Assembly (NCBI GenBank): GCA_000226015.1 | Contig: JH156626.1 | Coordinates: 191,037-231,992, forward strand | Source of the DNA: Mnemiopsis leidyi | Taxonomy: Eukaryota > Ctenophora > Tentaculata > Lobata > Bolinopsidae | DNA: 40,956 nucleotides | Direction of reading: 5' to 3' | Shown here: positions 12,101 through 22,900 of the stretch, one piece after another | Numbering within the stretch: position 1 is the stretch's first letter | How the letters are laid out: each line of letters starts with the position of its first letter | Program-made: the position numbers and the translations under genes | Notes under the pieces: generated by a model | Seen by the model: the letters and a program-made list of their open reading frames with translations, nothing else | Database searches by the model: none | Told to the model about the DNA's origin: nothing

Positions 12101-12786
12101 GATATGATATATTTATCAACTTTAGGCTCGCGGTTCACTGCAATCAGTGTCTCACTCATAGGAGACCGAGGCTTCTAATCTAAATCGCACGTGTCGACCC
12201 TCACCAGGCTGCTGTGCTCCTCACATTGCCAAAACATATAATTTTGACATTTATTATCATTGCCTTTTAGCACCTGTCCAAAATTGTGCCTAGCTGACCA
12301 TCAAATGAGTAGCAGATGTGTAGTCGAAAATGTGGTCGTGTTTTTTTATTTAGCATAATCATGGAGAACCCGGCACCGCTTGGTTTGTCTTTATCATATA
12401 TATTCGGTATTCATGTCTTTAAAGTTCTTACTTAACTATCACAATGGTTATGCCATTGTCTATTGAATCGTCCATAAAATCGTTCCACATATAAGTCACC
12501 AGCACTCAAAGTTGTCTAACATCAATCAAAATTGTCTAGCAGCTCAACCACTATACGGTAAACCTCTCATACTCATAGCATTGCATGCTAAAGACCTTTA
12601 CACATCGAATACAGCTGCCAACTCGAAACTCGTTCTTATTCACCCATTAAGCCATTACCCCTTTAATTGCAGCGGCATTCTACTATATGTTATACGTAGA
12701 AGTTGAATTAGGTATTCTTGAAAAGGTTTTCTTTAGTTTTACTGTATACGGATACCAGCTATACCTCTAAGTCGTTCCAGCAGCTA
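9192..12786. other. Intergenic upstream of GPCR-1
   Basis: No gene is recognised apart from the weak hypothetical frame at 11148-11429. The stretch includes an AT-rich section at 9760-9860, ATCAAT/ATTGAT-rich sequence at 10030-10140 and a short direct repeat GACAATAAACAT near 10297-10325. The GPCR-1 promoter should lie at its right end, but I see no strong TATA box. Confidence 0.5.
11148..11429 (-). CDS. Hypothetical small protein or terminal exon with C-terminal membrane segment
   Basis: A 93-codon frame on - ends in TGA at 11148. Its last third is a plausible single membrane segment (IPVQIVMILLVAGLIVVPTL) after an acidic/basic stretch and an Ala-rich helix-like run (DIARVAAAAQSHK). Local GC is somewhat higher than in neighbouring DNA, which hints at coding. 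The N-terminal half is not convincing, and an overlapping - frame (11314-11544) also stays open, so the true coding part may be only the 3' portion, as a last exon of a gene extending toward higher coordinates. I do not recognise the family. Confidence is low because no splice partner or homologous motif supports it. Confidence 0.2.
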   Translation of the reverse strand: MRMNYSLYLKIIKHCERSRCLSTLQANNATGILANGLHNRHHRKGDDTDELCLSDIARVAAAAQSHKIPVQIVMILLVAGLIVVPTLTNSAHN

Positions 12787-15552
12787 ATGAATGAGAGTGA
12801 GACAACTGCGATTATAATCAAAGAAGTTGACTGTGTGTGGGGCTCTATTGGTAAGATCAATTTTACTTTGTTCACGATATGATAACTGACGGGTTGATTT
12901 GTGGGGAAGGGCCGCACATCAATGATTCGAAGACCCATATAACTAATAGCAGCAATAATCCAATCAGCATTCGATGGCGACCATGCGAAGTGCGACATAC
13001 TCAACCGGCCAGTTATCATGATGTGTCTTATCACTAGGTTTTACAGTCCACACTGTCATAATTACAAAACTACTGCATGAAATAACTTTCTGGATTGCTT
13101 TAAGTTTAACCTCTACTTGTACTGCATCTTGAAATTGCTAATGTGCAATTATATTTCAGGTATTATATTTTGTTTGTTCGCTGTGATTGCAAATGCAGTG
13201 CTCGTCTATGTTTTCGTAGCCTTGCGAAGAAAGGAGTCTGTAACAGACATCATATTTCTGCAACTCGCTGCATTAGGTTGGTCATACACGGAGAAGAATC
13301 TTTTACCTTTAAATGAATTACAGAGCTGTTTGTGTTGATCACAAAATTTTGTACCCCCAAATTTAATTCGTCTAAAAAGATTTTCCCAGACTGTTTGAGC
13401 GGATTAGCTGGTATCTTTGGATCAATTTTCCTGGTCAATGAGAGAAGATGGTTTAACGATGAAAAATCGACAATCGGTGATGCCATCTGTTATCCAGCTG
13501 GTGAGAATGACAATAAAAGCTGAAAAGATAATTCTTTGTCCACATTAAACCTTTACTGCTCTTTTATTTGAATTCTACCAATTATGGACCGCACATATTA
13601 ATTCAGAACCTTCAATAGTGATTGTATCCTCATGTTGACCAGTTGACATCTCAAAACTAACAAGTAATTTTACATTCTTGTTCGCAGGTATGCTGTGGAA
13701 CATGGCTTCATTGACTACACCTCTTCTTCTTAGCAGTGCAAGCATAGGACGCTTTCTAGCAGTGTATTGTCCTTTCGCATATGAGAAATACTTTAAATCC
13801 AACTTAGTTAAAGGAATGATAATATATTGCTGGAGTCACGGGTTCATTGGAGCCACTATCAGTTTCGCAGGACCTAACAAAGATGGTAGGTAGTTGAAAT
13901 AAGATTGTGCGTTTCGTTCATTTCTATGATTCTCTTACAGCGAATCTATTCTTTTAAGAAAGCGAGTAACAAAGTACTAGAAATCATGATGTATTACTTT
14001 CCGAGAAGAAAGGAAGATTGATCAATGAAGCAATTTCTCAGTCAAAGCATACCAGATGTTTGCAGATTGGGGCTACTGTGACCAAAATATATCTGACTCA
14101 TACAGCAACGATGTCATGCGAAAAGGTATTTGCTATTTGTATATATATATATACAATATACAATGACACATATATGTGTCATTAACTCATTAATGTTAAT
14201 CCAATAGAAAATCCTTCAAGAAATGTGGTCCTTGAAACGTCTTACTTTTTATCTTATTTTTGAAAAATTACATAGTCCAAGAGATATACCCCTCCAATAT
14301 TTTCAGTGATATACATAGCTCTCTTTACGGTGCCAGTCATCGTTTCTTGCTTTCTGATTATAACGTGCAATCTTTTGGTTGCTACAAAGATACTTGTAAT
14401 GAAGGTATGCTTTATCTATTTTATATTGCTCGTGAAATTGACTAATAGTCTCAAAATTTATTATTATGATTTGATACCAAGATCTGATTACACAGGAAGC
14501 TCAAATAAGTCAATAATCAGTTCAATAATAAGTTAATTGTTAAGCCGCCTGATGAATACATTCGAAATTCAGTAGCCCTTCTTAACTTTGCAGTTGCTTG
14601 GGTGAAAATATGAAACAAGAGATTAATATTGTTGATAAATTCATCAGAACAATCAATACGTTTGTTGCATTTGTAGTGTTAAAACAGTTCACAACTTTTT
14701 AAAGCTTATATTTCAACACTACAAATTAATACATTTATTGAGCGTTTTGATGAAGCTGTTGTCAAATAGATCATTAATTGATCATTAATTATTATCCGTC
14801 TGTTTTACCTTAACAAAGTTGCTAAGCCGAAAAGGGCTACTGAATTCTAGATATATAACTCAGTAATATGTGCTTACTTTTTTAAAAACAATAAAACCCT
14901 TTTTGTCAATGGTCAGATCATTATTCATTTTTTCATGGGCCCTGGCTATAAAATCAAATAATCAATCTGTATTATTTGTTATTCTTCTGTTATTTTTCAG
15001 AATGAAGCTCGTCGAAAGAAAAAGAAAAAGAGAAGTGGCTCTCGGCACCAACCCTCCATTCTCGTGAGAAATGCCCTCGGCCGCATTAAGTCAATAAACA
15101 ACAATGAGACAATTAAATTAAACAGGGCCATTAATCCAGTTGCCGTCAACCCTAACATTGCCGTCGGGGAACGCGTCTCCTCAGTAGAAGGAAGTCCAAA
15201 ACATCAGAAGATGGAAAATGTAAAACTGGATAAGAAGGTTCTGAAGCAGAGAAGAAGAGAAAACCAAGCCATACTTATGACAATTCTCCTATCATGTAAT
15301 TATTTCATCTGCTACATCGAAATAATCCATTATTATGTCACAGTCTCCATAGGCATGGACTGGGAACAATCCTATGTTGTGATATTTAAAAATGTAACTT
15401 ATGTTTATCTTTGGTATTACTTTTCGCTTTTCTTTGCGTCCGGAAACAATGCGATATTGCATTTATGTTTTAACCCAAATGTTAAGAGATTCGTCAAACG
15501 GTTAATATGGAGCAGTTCTAGTGTACCTACCACAACAAACTCATCAGTGTAA
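12787..15552 (+). CDS. GPCR-1: divergent rhodopsin-like (class A) seven-transmembrane receptor, 7 exons, 399 aa
   Basis: Plasma-membrane receptor expected to couple an unknown ligand to G proteins. Exons: 12787-12850, 13160-13276, 13390-13500, 13688-13885, 14066-14125, 14307-14404, 15001-15552; all introns are GT-AG, phases 1,1,1,1,1,0. The start is the first Met of exon 1 (MNESET..., N-glycosylation sequon at N2; no other Met in frame back to a stop at 12709). Landmarks: N33 (1.50), D61 (2.50), C94 (3.25) paired with C168 in WGYCDQ of loop 2, R119 (3.50), W146 (4.50), P193 (5.50), E303 (6.30), C320 (6.47), N366 (7.49). The C94-R119 spacing is the canonical 25. Oddities: G118-R-F replaces DRY, C-Y-I-E replaces CWxP, and N-A-I-L-H replaces NPxxY. 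Loop 3 is long and basic (KKKKKR near 222-227); the tail is short and Ser/Thr-rich. The N-terminal exon is chosen because its WGSI-G junction matches GPCR-2. The ligand class is unknown. Confidence 0.93.
14140..14183. repeat. TA microsatellite and 22-bp perfect palindrome in GPCR-1 intron 5
   Basis: A short (TA)n run at 14140-14154 is followed by a perfect 22-bp palindrome at 14162-14183 (AATGACACATA and its complement). It lies inside the 181-bp intron after the loop-2 exon and can form a cruciform or an RNA stem. No function can be assigned. Confidence 0.75.
14565..14847. mobile_element. Palindromic MITE inside GPCR-1 intron 6
   Basis: The ends AATTCAGTAGCCCTT (from 14566) and AAGGGCTACTGAATT (to 14846) are exact inverted copies. 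The interior is also palindromic: TTTGTAGTGTT on the left mirrors AACACTACAAA on the right, and ATTCATCAGAAC mirrors a degenerate right copy. It explains why intron 6 (596 bp) is longer than the corresponding GPCR-2 intron (180 bp). No open frame and no clear target duplication. Confidence 0.7.
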
Positions 15553-15839
15553 AATCTCAGAGTCTATACATGTGGACAAAACTGTTACCCCATTGGCCAT
15601 GATGATATTTCGGCTTTCAAAATTGAAAAACTCTTGAAGCGTCAAAATAGCATTTTTCTTTTAGGCGACTGTTTTTATTTAAAGGGCTTTGATTTTTCAA
15701 TTTTGTCATATGTGATGCATTGTGTACGGATTTTCTGGCTTATGAAAGATATTCGTTAATGACGTTATTTATACATAGCTGTGTACAGCTGAATTTTGTT
15801 ACATTCCTAAAAAGTATTTGTGCCTTCCAGATTTTTGTG

Positions 15840-15845
15840 AATAAA
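15840..15845 (+). other. Candidate poly(A) signal AATAAA for GPCR-1
   Basis: This is the first AATAAA after the GPCR-1 stop, 288 bp downstream, followed by T-rich sequence. It is a plausible 3' end but rests on the hexamer alone. Confidence 0.4.
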
Positions 15846-15918
15846 CTTCGTTTTATTGAGTCTGTTAAACACAGAATAGTGAATTTAATTCTATCTGAAT
15901 TGATACAATCATAAGTAA

Positions 15919-15973
15919 ATTTAAAAGACGGTCACGCTACACCCAAATTTTGGGTTTTAGTAAATTATTTAAT
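15919..15973. mobile_element. Terminal fragment of the 29-kb MITE family
   Basis: About 55 bp containing AAAAGACGGTCACGCTACAC followed by CCCAAATTTTGGGTTTTAGTAAATTAT. It matches the reverse complement of the left end of the element at 29.08-29.13 kb almost base for base, including the outer GGGTTTTGGTAAATTAT. No second arm is nearby, so it is a solo end. It indicates at least two copies of this family in the window. Confidence 0.75.
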
Positions 15974-16109
15974 TAACTATCTGAATTAATATAACACCTC
16001 ATATTTATGCAAAGCGTATCTGGTCTGGCAAGTCCCATTCTGCATGGTCGCATGGACAAACTTCGTAATGTATTTGCAAGCTTTTTGGTTGGGAATTAAT
16101 TAAAAAGTT

Positions 16110-16427
16110 GGCATATGCATTTAAATTTTTTTTCAAAATCAATATTGATCATCGATGATTCATCGATGATCGTTTATTGATCATCATAAACGGTGTTGAT
16201 AATATTTGACTCGTCGATTATCAACGGAACTCATGATCATATTTGATCAACATTGATCATAATTTTGGAGGAAATACAAATCTATAATCATCGAAGATCA
16301 ATGCTGATCAGCGATTATAATGTGTTGCAGAATATTATCATCATTGATTTTCCCAATAATCGATGAATAATCGATGAATCATTAATGATCAATATTGATT
16401 TTGAAAAAACTTTTAAATGCATATGCC
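16110..16427. mobile_element. 318-bp hAT-like MITE with perfect 8-bp target duplication
   Basis: The left end GGCATATGCATTTAAA and the right end are inverted copies, with strong similarity continuing about 45 bp inward (TTTTTTCAAAATCAATATTG). Perfect 8-bp direct repeats AAAAAGTT flank it (16102-16109 and 16428-16435). The interior is built from TTGATCAT / ATCGATGAT palindromic pieces and has no open frame. The 8-bp duplication points to a hAT-type (or P-type) transposase acting in trans. Like the element at 6899 it starts with GGC. It sits 560 bp past the GPCR-1 stop codon. Confidence 0.9.
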
Positions 16428-16435
16428 AAAAAGTT

Positions 16436-18769
16436 GCATCGTCACTGCTATTTATAATATAAATAGAAGTGACAATAAATCATATGGTAGGCAATCTCTT
16501 TAAATTTTTTACGGCATCTGTACTTATAACTGGACCCTGACTTAAAGTTAAATAAACTGTGCTGTTCGCTAAACAGCACTACGCCATGGAATAAATACTG
16601 ACATTGTTTTAACATTTTTAAGTAGAGTAATTAACATGCTGGATATTGGTTCCAGCCCAGCAATTCGTTAAAAGATGGTTGCTTTTTGCACATTATTTTA
16701 CTAATTTAGTCCAAATTTTTGTACGCTAATTCAGTCCAGTAAAAATATTGTGAATTACATATCCCTAGGCTATTCATTCAAGCATTTTAATATTCTGTAC
16801 GGCGTTGATGGCTCAATTTCAATATCATTATTGTCATTGACGGTGTGGATCACAATGCTTAGGCTAATTTCAGGAATTTCCATTCAGAAAAGTCTGCATG
16901 CAATAGAATATGAAAACAATGCACTAACGATTTCATGATTCAGCCCGTGAAATTATTGCTGAAATAAGGGATAGAGAGCCAGGTAGGTGGGCGACACAAC
17001 TAAGTCTTACTCTTCTAGGTGATAATGAGTGATCTCTCTAGAAACATTCAGATCATAAACTGAAAAGTTTCAAATTATGAATCTCCATCCAATATCTATG
17101 ATGTTCACCATACAAGTTTAAACTAGCATTTTTGAAGACCATTATTACCCAGACTGAACATTGAACAAGCAGCAGGTTTACTTTTAGGCGTAACCATTAA
17201 AACCTGAATATGTATATACTTTTAGGTGTTATCTAACTCTAAGATTTCTCAGCACCTCCTCTTTTAATTCGTAACAAAAATCAATGTCATTGGCATATTT
17301 GACATTTCCGTTCTTGAATTAGAGGCGAGCCTTTTTATTAAACAAGTATAAAATTAAATGGCGTGGTTCCTATTTCCTACACTATTCTTAGCTGGTTCAG
17401 ACCAACAGCTCTTATATAGTCACAAGGTGAAACATTTTTCAAATAATCTCATCGAAAAGCATCTATAAGTATAATTATTAAGAAAGTTGTTAAAATTTCA
17501 CTATTTGATCGTATAACAGCTTATGTCTTGAATAGCCTAAAATCATATCTTGAACGTCAAGCACCTTCTGACAGTCTTAAAATGCTCCTCCACTTGATTG
17601 TGTCGAAATCACTAGTCATGTCTATAGTCCCATTTTATGAAAATTACATTGCTTCCTCATATCAAGCAAGATTACCGTCTTTTCATTCCAAAATTTGTGA
17701 TCCTTACATTCATGACCAGCTTTGTAATCACACTGCCAAAGACTAGTATATTGGTTAACCTGTTCTTGAATACTTCCAGTAAGTGTTACTATGCTAGTTC
17801 TACAGACATAATGTTTCTAACACCGTTGAGCACTGAGCAAGTTGAGAGACCTGAGCTTTCCAGGTTTCTGTAGCGGGGTAAGAATGCTCTCTCCAATTAC
17901 GTCTTATTAGCTTAATCTATGTATGAGTTTGTCTCTATCGTAGCAAAAGCAGCACAGGAATTGTCTCCAGCATACTTTAGCAGTTCGTTAGGCAAATCTT
18001 AAAAAGAAAACTATTGGAAGAAATGATCGCTAAACTTTTTCAGTGGAATATGAGCATTGCAAAGCGAGCTAGAGATGTATCTCATTAGGTCTTCGATGGC
18101 GTATGAATTACAACGTATTTACGAGGACGTTTGACCTACATCACTAACGAAAATATATATATTCAATTATTCACAATGTGATGTGTTCCAAATTACTGCT
18201 CCTCACCATATACTTAACCCCTTATTTAAACCTTACAAGTTTTGCAGTAAAGCTATTGAAGCCTTAACCGTCCTTTCTCCTATAATAGTATATTGACCAA
18301 CCAACGGACAAACATACCATTTGAATTTTTCTAAAAGTAAATCAATCCTTTGCTGGAGGAGACTTCATCAAAAGCATTGTTTGTTTTTTCATATTAACAT
18401 GTATCAACCGTGCCACACAGGGGAATATAGTGAAGGAATTTCGAAAAAGGCATATCTACAGAATTCCAGAAGCCCAGATTCTGGAATCTGGATCTATCGA
18501 GTATCGCTTAAGTTATATTTTAGGGGAATGACGCCTATTGCCTAAAAACTAAACTTAGGTTAAATACTCTGAATTTCACCGAAGATACTGAAATAATATT
18601 TTCTTACTAGAATGTTGAAGAACAATGAGGAAGTTTGAGCAATTCGTAAATTTATTTTGGACATCTCAGACGAGCCTTGCCAAACTTTACTAAAACGCAG
18701 AACACAGACTCACCTAGAAAATACTTATAGTTGTAACTTTTTCAGACAAACAAAGGTTTGATTTAATTT
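16436..18769. other. Intergenic between convergent receptors, no gene recognised
   Basis: Two overlapping frames at 17528-17873 are hydrophobic in parts but match nothing I know and lack splice context. A short imperfect palindrome sits at 18466-18490 (CCAGAAGCCCAGATTCTGG). No RNA gene was recognised. Confidence 0.5.
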
Positions 18770-18878
18770 AAGTTTTGTTTACAGACTTTATCACTAATTA
18801 AGTTGAGTTAACAGACTTTGTCATTTAGGTTTTATTACAGACTTTAACAATTCAGTTTTGTTAACAGACTTTATATCA
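18770..18878. repeat. Four degenerate ~25-30 bp tandem units
   Basis: The core TTTTGTTAACAGACTTTATCA recurs four times with variable spacers (cores at about 18774, 18806, 18832 and 18856). It is a degenerate minisatellite with no coding sense. Confidence 0.7.
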
Positions 18879-18947
18879 TGTAATCTTTAACTAACAAATT
18901 CTCTAGGCAAATGGATTGCACTGCGTTTGATCGGAACATTGCAATTG

Positions 18948-19080
18948 AGACTTACTTGACAACACATTATTGTATAACATTATTGTAGTTTAGCAATTAG
19001 CGCCCTAACTATACTTGTAGTTTAGCAATTTTGAAGCTGCAGCTTCAATGTGCAGCTTCAATGTGTTGTCAAGTAAGTCT
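18948..19080. mobile_element. 133-bp small inverted-repeat element
   Basis: The perfect 21-bp ends AGACTTACTTGACAACACATT (18948-18968) and their reverse complement (19060-19080) enclose a centre with duplicated TGTAGTTTAGCAATT, a GAAGCTGCAGCTTC palindrome and duplicated CAGCTTCAATGTG. The architecture resembles a MITE or foldback element. No target duplication is evident. Confidence 0.7.
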
Positions 19081-19609
19081 TCATGAAGTTACAATTAAGC
19101 ATTTTCATATCACAGTTGCGGCATAATATGTTAACAACTAGAAAATCTTTCAGTTGGACTCATGAGTTATTCCGTACCAAGTGCATCGTCCAATAATCAA
19201 TTCCGTATAAGCAAACATGTGCTTGGCATTGTTTAAGAAAATTCCTATATCTTATATTTTGATGATAAGAAAGTCTTAGATTTGATCTTTTAAACAGCTG
19301 TTGAGCAATGAAACGCAAACATCAAATTAATGAACCAGTTTCTTTTATCTTCAGCATTTATTAAAGTCACATAATCTCAATAAATGTATTTAATTTTTAG
19401 TGTTGAAATAGTTTAAGGAAGTCCGGCACATAAGCCTTGTTAACTGTGCAGCGTGCTTCTAAGATTAAGAAAAAATGTAATTTTGAGTGAAGTAACTTGA
19501 GGGTCAGATTAACTTTAAATGTCGATTGTGTACAACACTTACAGCTTAGCAGTAACATGCAATAATGCGAAATTATATAGCTACGGTGAGAATTCTTCGT
19601 TAAATCACA

Positions 19610-19615
19610 TTTATT
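19610..19615 (-). other. Candidate poly(A) signal for GPCR-2
   Basis: AATAAA on the - strand, 360 bp after the GPCR-2 stop. Another AATAAA overlaps the last sense codons at 19978-19983 but is too early to be the obvious choice. Based on the hexamer only. Confidence 0.35.
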
Positions 19616-19974
19616 GAATTAATGCAGCGGAATCATGTCCCTGCCTCGACGGCGACCCCATAAATACAATCATAGCACCTCCCATCTTCACCGTACAACA
19701 GTTGCATAGACGTCACAAAGAAAATTAAAGTGGTAACCTTTGCTCCCGATTCGCTACTCGGTAGATGGTGTTATTAATAAATCAGTCACTGGACACAGCT
19801 CCGCCTATTGCAAAATATCCTAGCCTCAGCTTCTTCTAAGTCGATATGTGACTTCAAGATCAGATTTGTGATTAAAATGCTGCATCAATCTTATGGAATT
19901 CGAACTTCGGACAAGAGTGAGTTTACAACAATATAGGTTAAGAAATAGAAATAAAGGATAAGAAACTGATTGTG

Positions 19975-22900
19975 TCATTTATTACCGTTGATTGTGCACG
20001 ATCTGACGCTACTTCTAGGGTTCATATCATCTTTATTTTTGGCCATTTTACGACCTTTAACTGTGAGTCCATTTCTCACCACATGATTGAAGAGAAAATG
20101 CAATACGACATTAGTTGTTGCAGCAACGAAGAGGGAGTAGTAGTACCATAGGTATACATAAGTCTCGACAATGGAGTGCCCTTTGATGCCAAGCACTTTA
20201 TCAAGCAAAGTTCTAGGAGAATCTGTGAAGGAGGCCAAAGTGTAAAAGTTTATGATTTCCATATAACAGATCAGATAACTGATTGACACAAAGAAGGTCA
20301 TAAAAATTGCCCTGTTTTCCCTTTTGGCTCTCCTCTGTTTTTGGAAGCTTTTTACTTTACTTAGTTTGCTTGGCTTCCGTTTTATGGATGACTCAGTCTG
20401 TTGGCTGTTGAATGTAGTCTCGCTGCAGTTTTCATCAAGGGAAACTATCTCAAAGTGCTTGTATCCGTTTGAGTTACCGTTACTGGACTCAGCACATGAT
20501 GATTTGGTGTTATGAGACTCTTCAGGGGGCACTACGGTGGAGGACTTGTAGTTGTAGTTGCGTAAAGCCGACAGTCTGTGTACGGTAGAGACGCGGGAGA
20601 GTCTTCGGCTGATCTTCTCTATCTTCATTAGCATAACCTGCAGTGATGTTGCATTTTCACTGAGAAAAATGTTTCAGGTTTCATTGTACACATAAGTGAA
20701 CAAAAATGTGAACTGCAATAATATTGTTGATAATATCTTCTCGCACTCTGCAGACGGTCATTGGACAAATACTTTAAAAAGCACTTATACTGGTTACAAA
20801 AATAGAAGATTAATTACCTGAGTAGTGGTATTTTGCTCTGACAATTTAAAGTTCGGATCAGGTTTTATCTTCATCTTGATTATCTTTGCCATGACCAACA
20901 AGTTACAAAACACTATACATGCACAAGTCAACATCATCGGAATCGTAAAAAATGTCATATACAATACTGAAATTATTCAGTTTCAATTTCTGTACTAATA
21001 TTCTTTAATCATGGTGGTATTACACTTTAAATGATTGATAGAATATGAGAAGGAAATATTGATAGAACTTGAGAAGGAAAGATGGATAGAATTTGACAAG
21101 AAGAATATTGGCACATCTTCATTCCTGTAAGAATTAAACGCACTTCATATTGAAGAAAATTACTGAGCCACATCGAAATTAAAACAAATGAGTACCTGTG
21201 AAAGTTTGTTCACTCCGGTAAGCAGATCGGATGCTTTGGTCACAAAATCCCCAAGCCTTGTACAATGCATACTTTCCTGAAAAATAAAATTACTTGACTG
21301 AGTGTTCAAATTGAATATTGAATATTGATATGTCAGATTGAACCAGGGTGTAAACGAAATTGAATGTAGCAAACAAAGAGGAATGTTCATTCAATGAATA
21401 TTCATTCTGTTCGTTTTGCTTCGCCGAACTAGTTTAAGGCCTGTTCAGTGTACAGGTGCATATAAAATCTGAAGGAAATTTATATGTTGCTCTTTAAAAA
21501 TTGATGTGTAGAATATAAGTTGTTTACTGCGTTAGTTATCAGGGCATATATTAATTATCAAAATGAAACAATCAATTCAATTATTGAAAATCCTTTAAAA
21601 GAGTGTGAGTCAATATATTGTCATGTACCTTTACTTTGCAACTAAATTTGAGTCAGTAGTTTATTCATAGCATGGAAATCGATTGACTGTCGCAATATGA
21701 TTTGTCACCTATCAACTAGACTAGGCTGATTTGGAATAAATTGTTGACATCGCCTATGATGAAGTCGAGTTATTCTAACACTGAAAGCAATTCCAAGCTT
21801 CTACAGAATCCCAAGTGACAAATGCTTGTTAATTTCAGTAAATTTCTGTCGTCTCAGAAGATTCAAGATTCACAATTCGTCAATTTCAGCGTCTTAGAAC
21901 AACTGGACCATATTAATTAATTTCACATTTCAGAATTCAGTCATATTCTTTGACAAAAAAGAAACGTTTTGATTGCTATTAGATATTTTCCTATCACCTA
22001 ACAAGCTTAATCCTCTAATGTCCATTTTCTAAGATATATGACCTTGGCGAGTAAATGGTGTAAACTGAGATGCCATTAAAATGGATATAAAACCACTGTT
22101 GTGACGATGTGCAATGATATGGAGGTACAGCACCGCGTTGTCACCGCCCCCTTTTGGAATATAATTATATTCTAGTGATTGGCCGGCCGAGAAATAGCCT
22201 AGTAAAATAATCGCTTCAACATACCATCTCCAGTGTCGCCCCATAAGCTGAGGGTAGAAGCTGCGATGCCATGAAGCCAGCAATAAGCAAGCATGGTGTA
22301 GACCACTGGAACTGTGAATATCTTGTCGTATCTCAGAGGGAGGTAAACAGCTGCTAGTCTCCCAATGCTCACTACTGATACCAAGAGAGGTGTCGTCAGG
22401 GAGGCGGTGTTCCATATCATGCCTGCAATAATAGTACATCAAACATTGTGCGTTGAATAATTTTGTCGACCATACTTTTATAGTACGTAGATGTTTTTGT
22501 AGGATTATAATGCTGTGGATCATTAAATGGAGAAGACTTGCTGACTTGCCGCTATAGAGATATGCAATTCTTGGGCGCAACGATTGTTGACATTGTATGA
22601 ACCTTAAGAGAAGAACTTGATTATGAGTGTTTTTTCTTGAAGCTTGATGTTTAATACTTTTTATAACAATAACTTTGATCAACATCAAGTTTAACATTAT
22701 AAAAGGTCATGATCAGACATTTTTTCATCACAAATCGACTAATGAAAAATATTAAGAATAAAACCTATATAATCATAGGTATGACTATGAGAGCTAATAA
22801 AATCAACTTGATTTGATATGTTGCTCCTTCCTAATCTAAAAATAGAATGGGCATTTTGGCTCCGACTATTTTGAATTGGTAAATCTCGTTTTGTGATTTA

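Noticed and set aside
13332-13389. Upstream extension of GPCR-1 exon 3 from an in-frame Met at 13332
   Set aside because: The acceptor TTTTCCCAG at 13381-13389 gives the D2.50 codon and matches the GPCR-2 boundary; the extension has no counterpart.
17528-17873. Hydrophobic overlapping frames resembling a membrane-protein relic between the receptors
   Set aside because: No receptor motif (Cys, Arg or Trp landmarks) aligns with GPCR-1 or GPCR-2; chance hydrophobicity in T-rich DNA is enough.
19890-19960. tRNA-like box B (GTTCGAATTC) on -, possible SINE
   Set aside because: No matching box A or cloverleaf could be found upstream.
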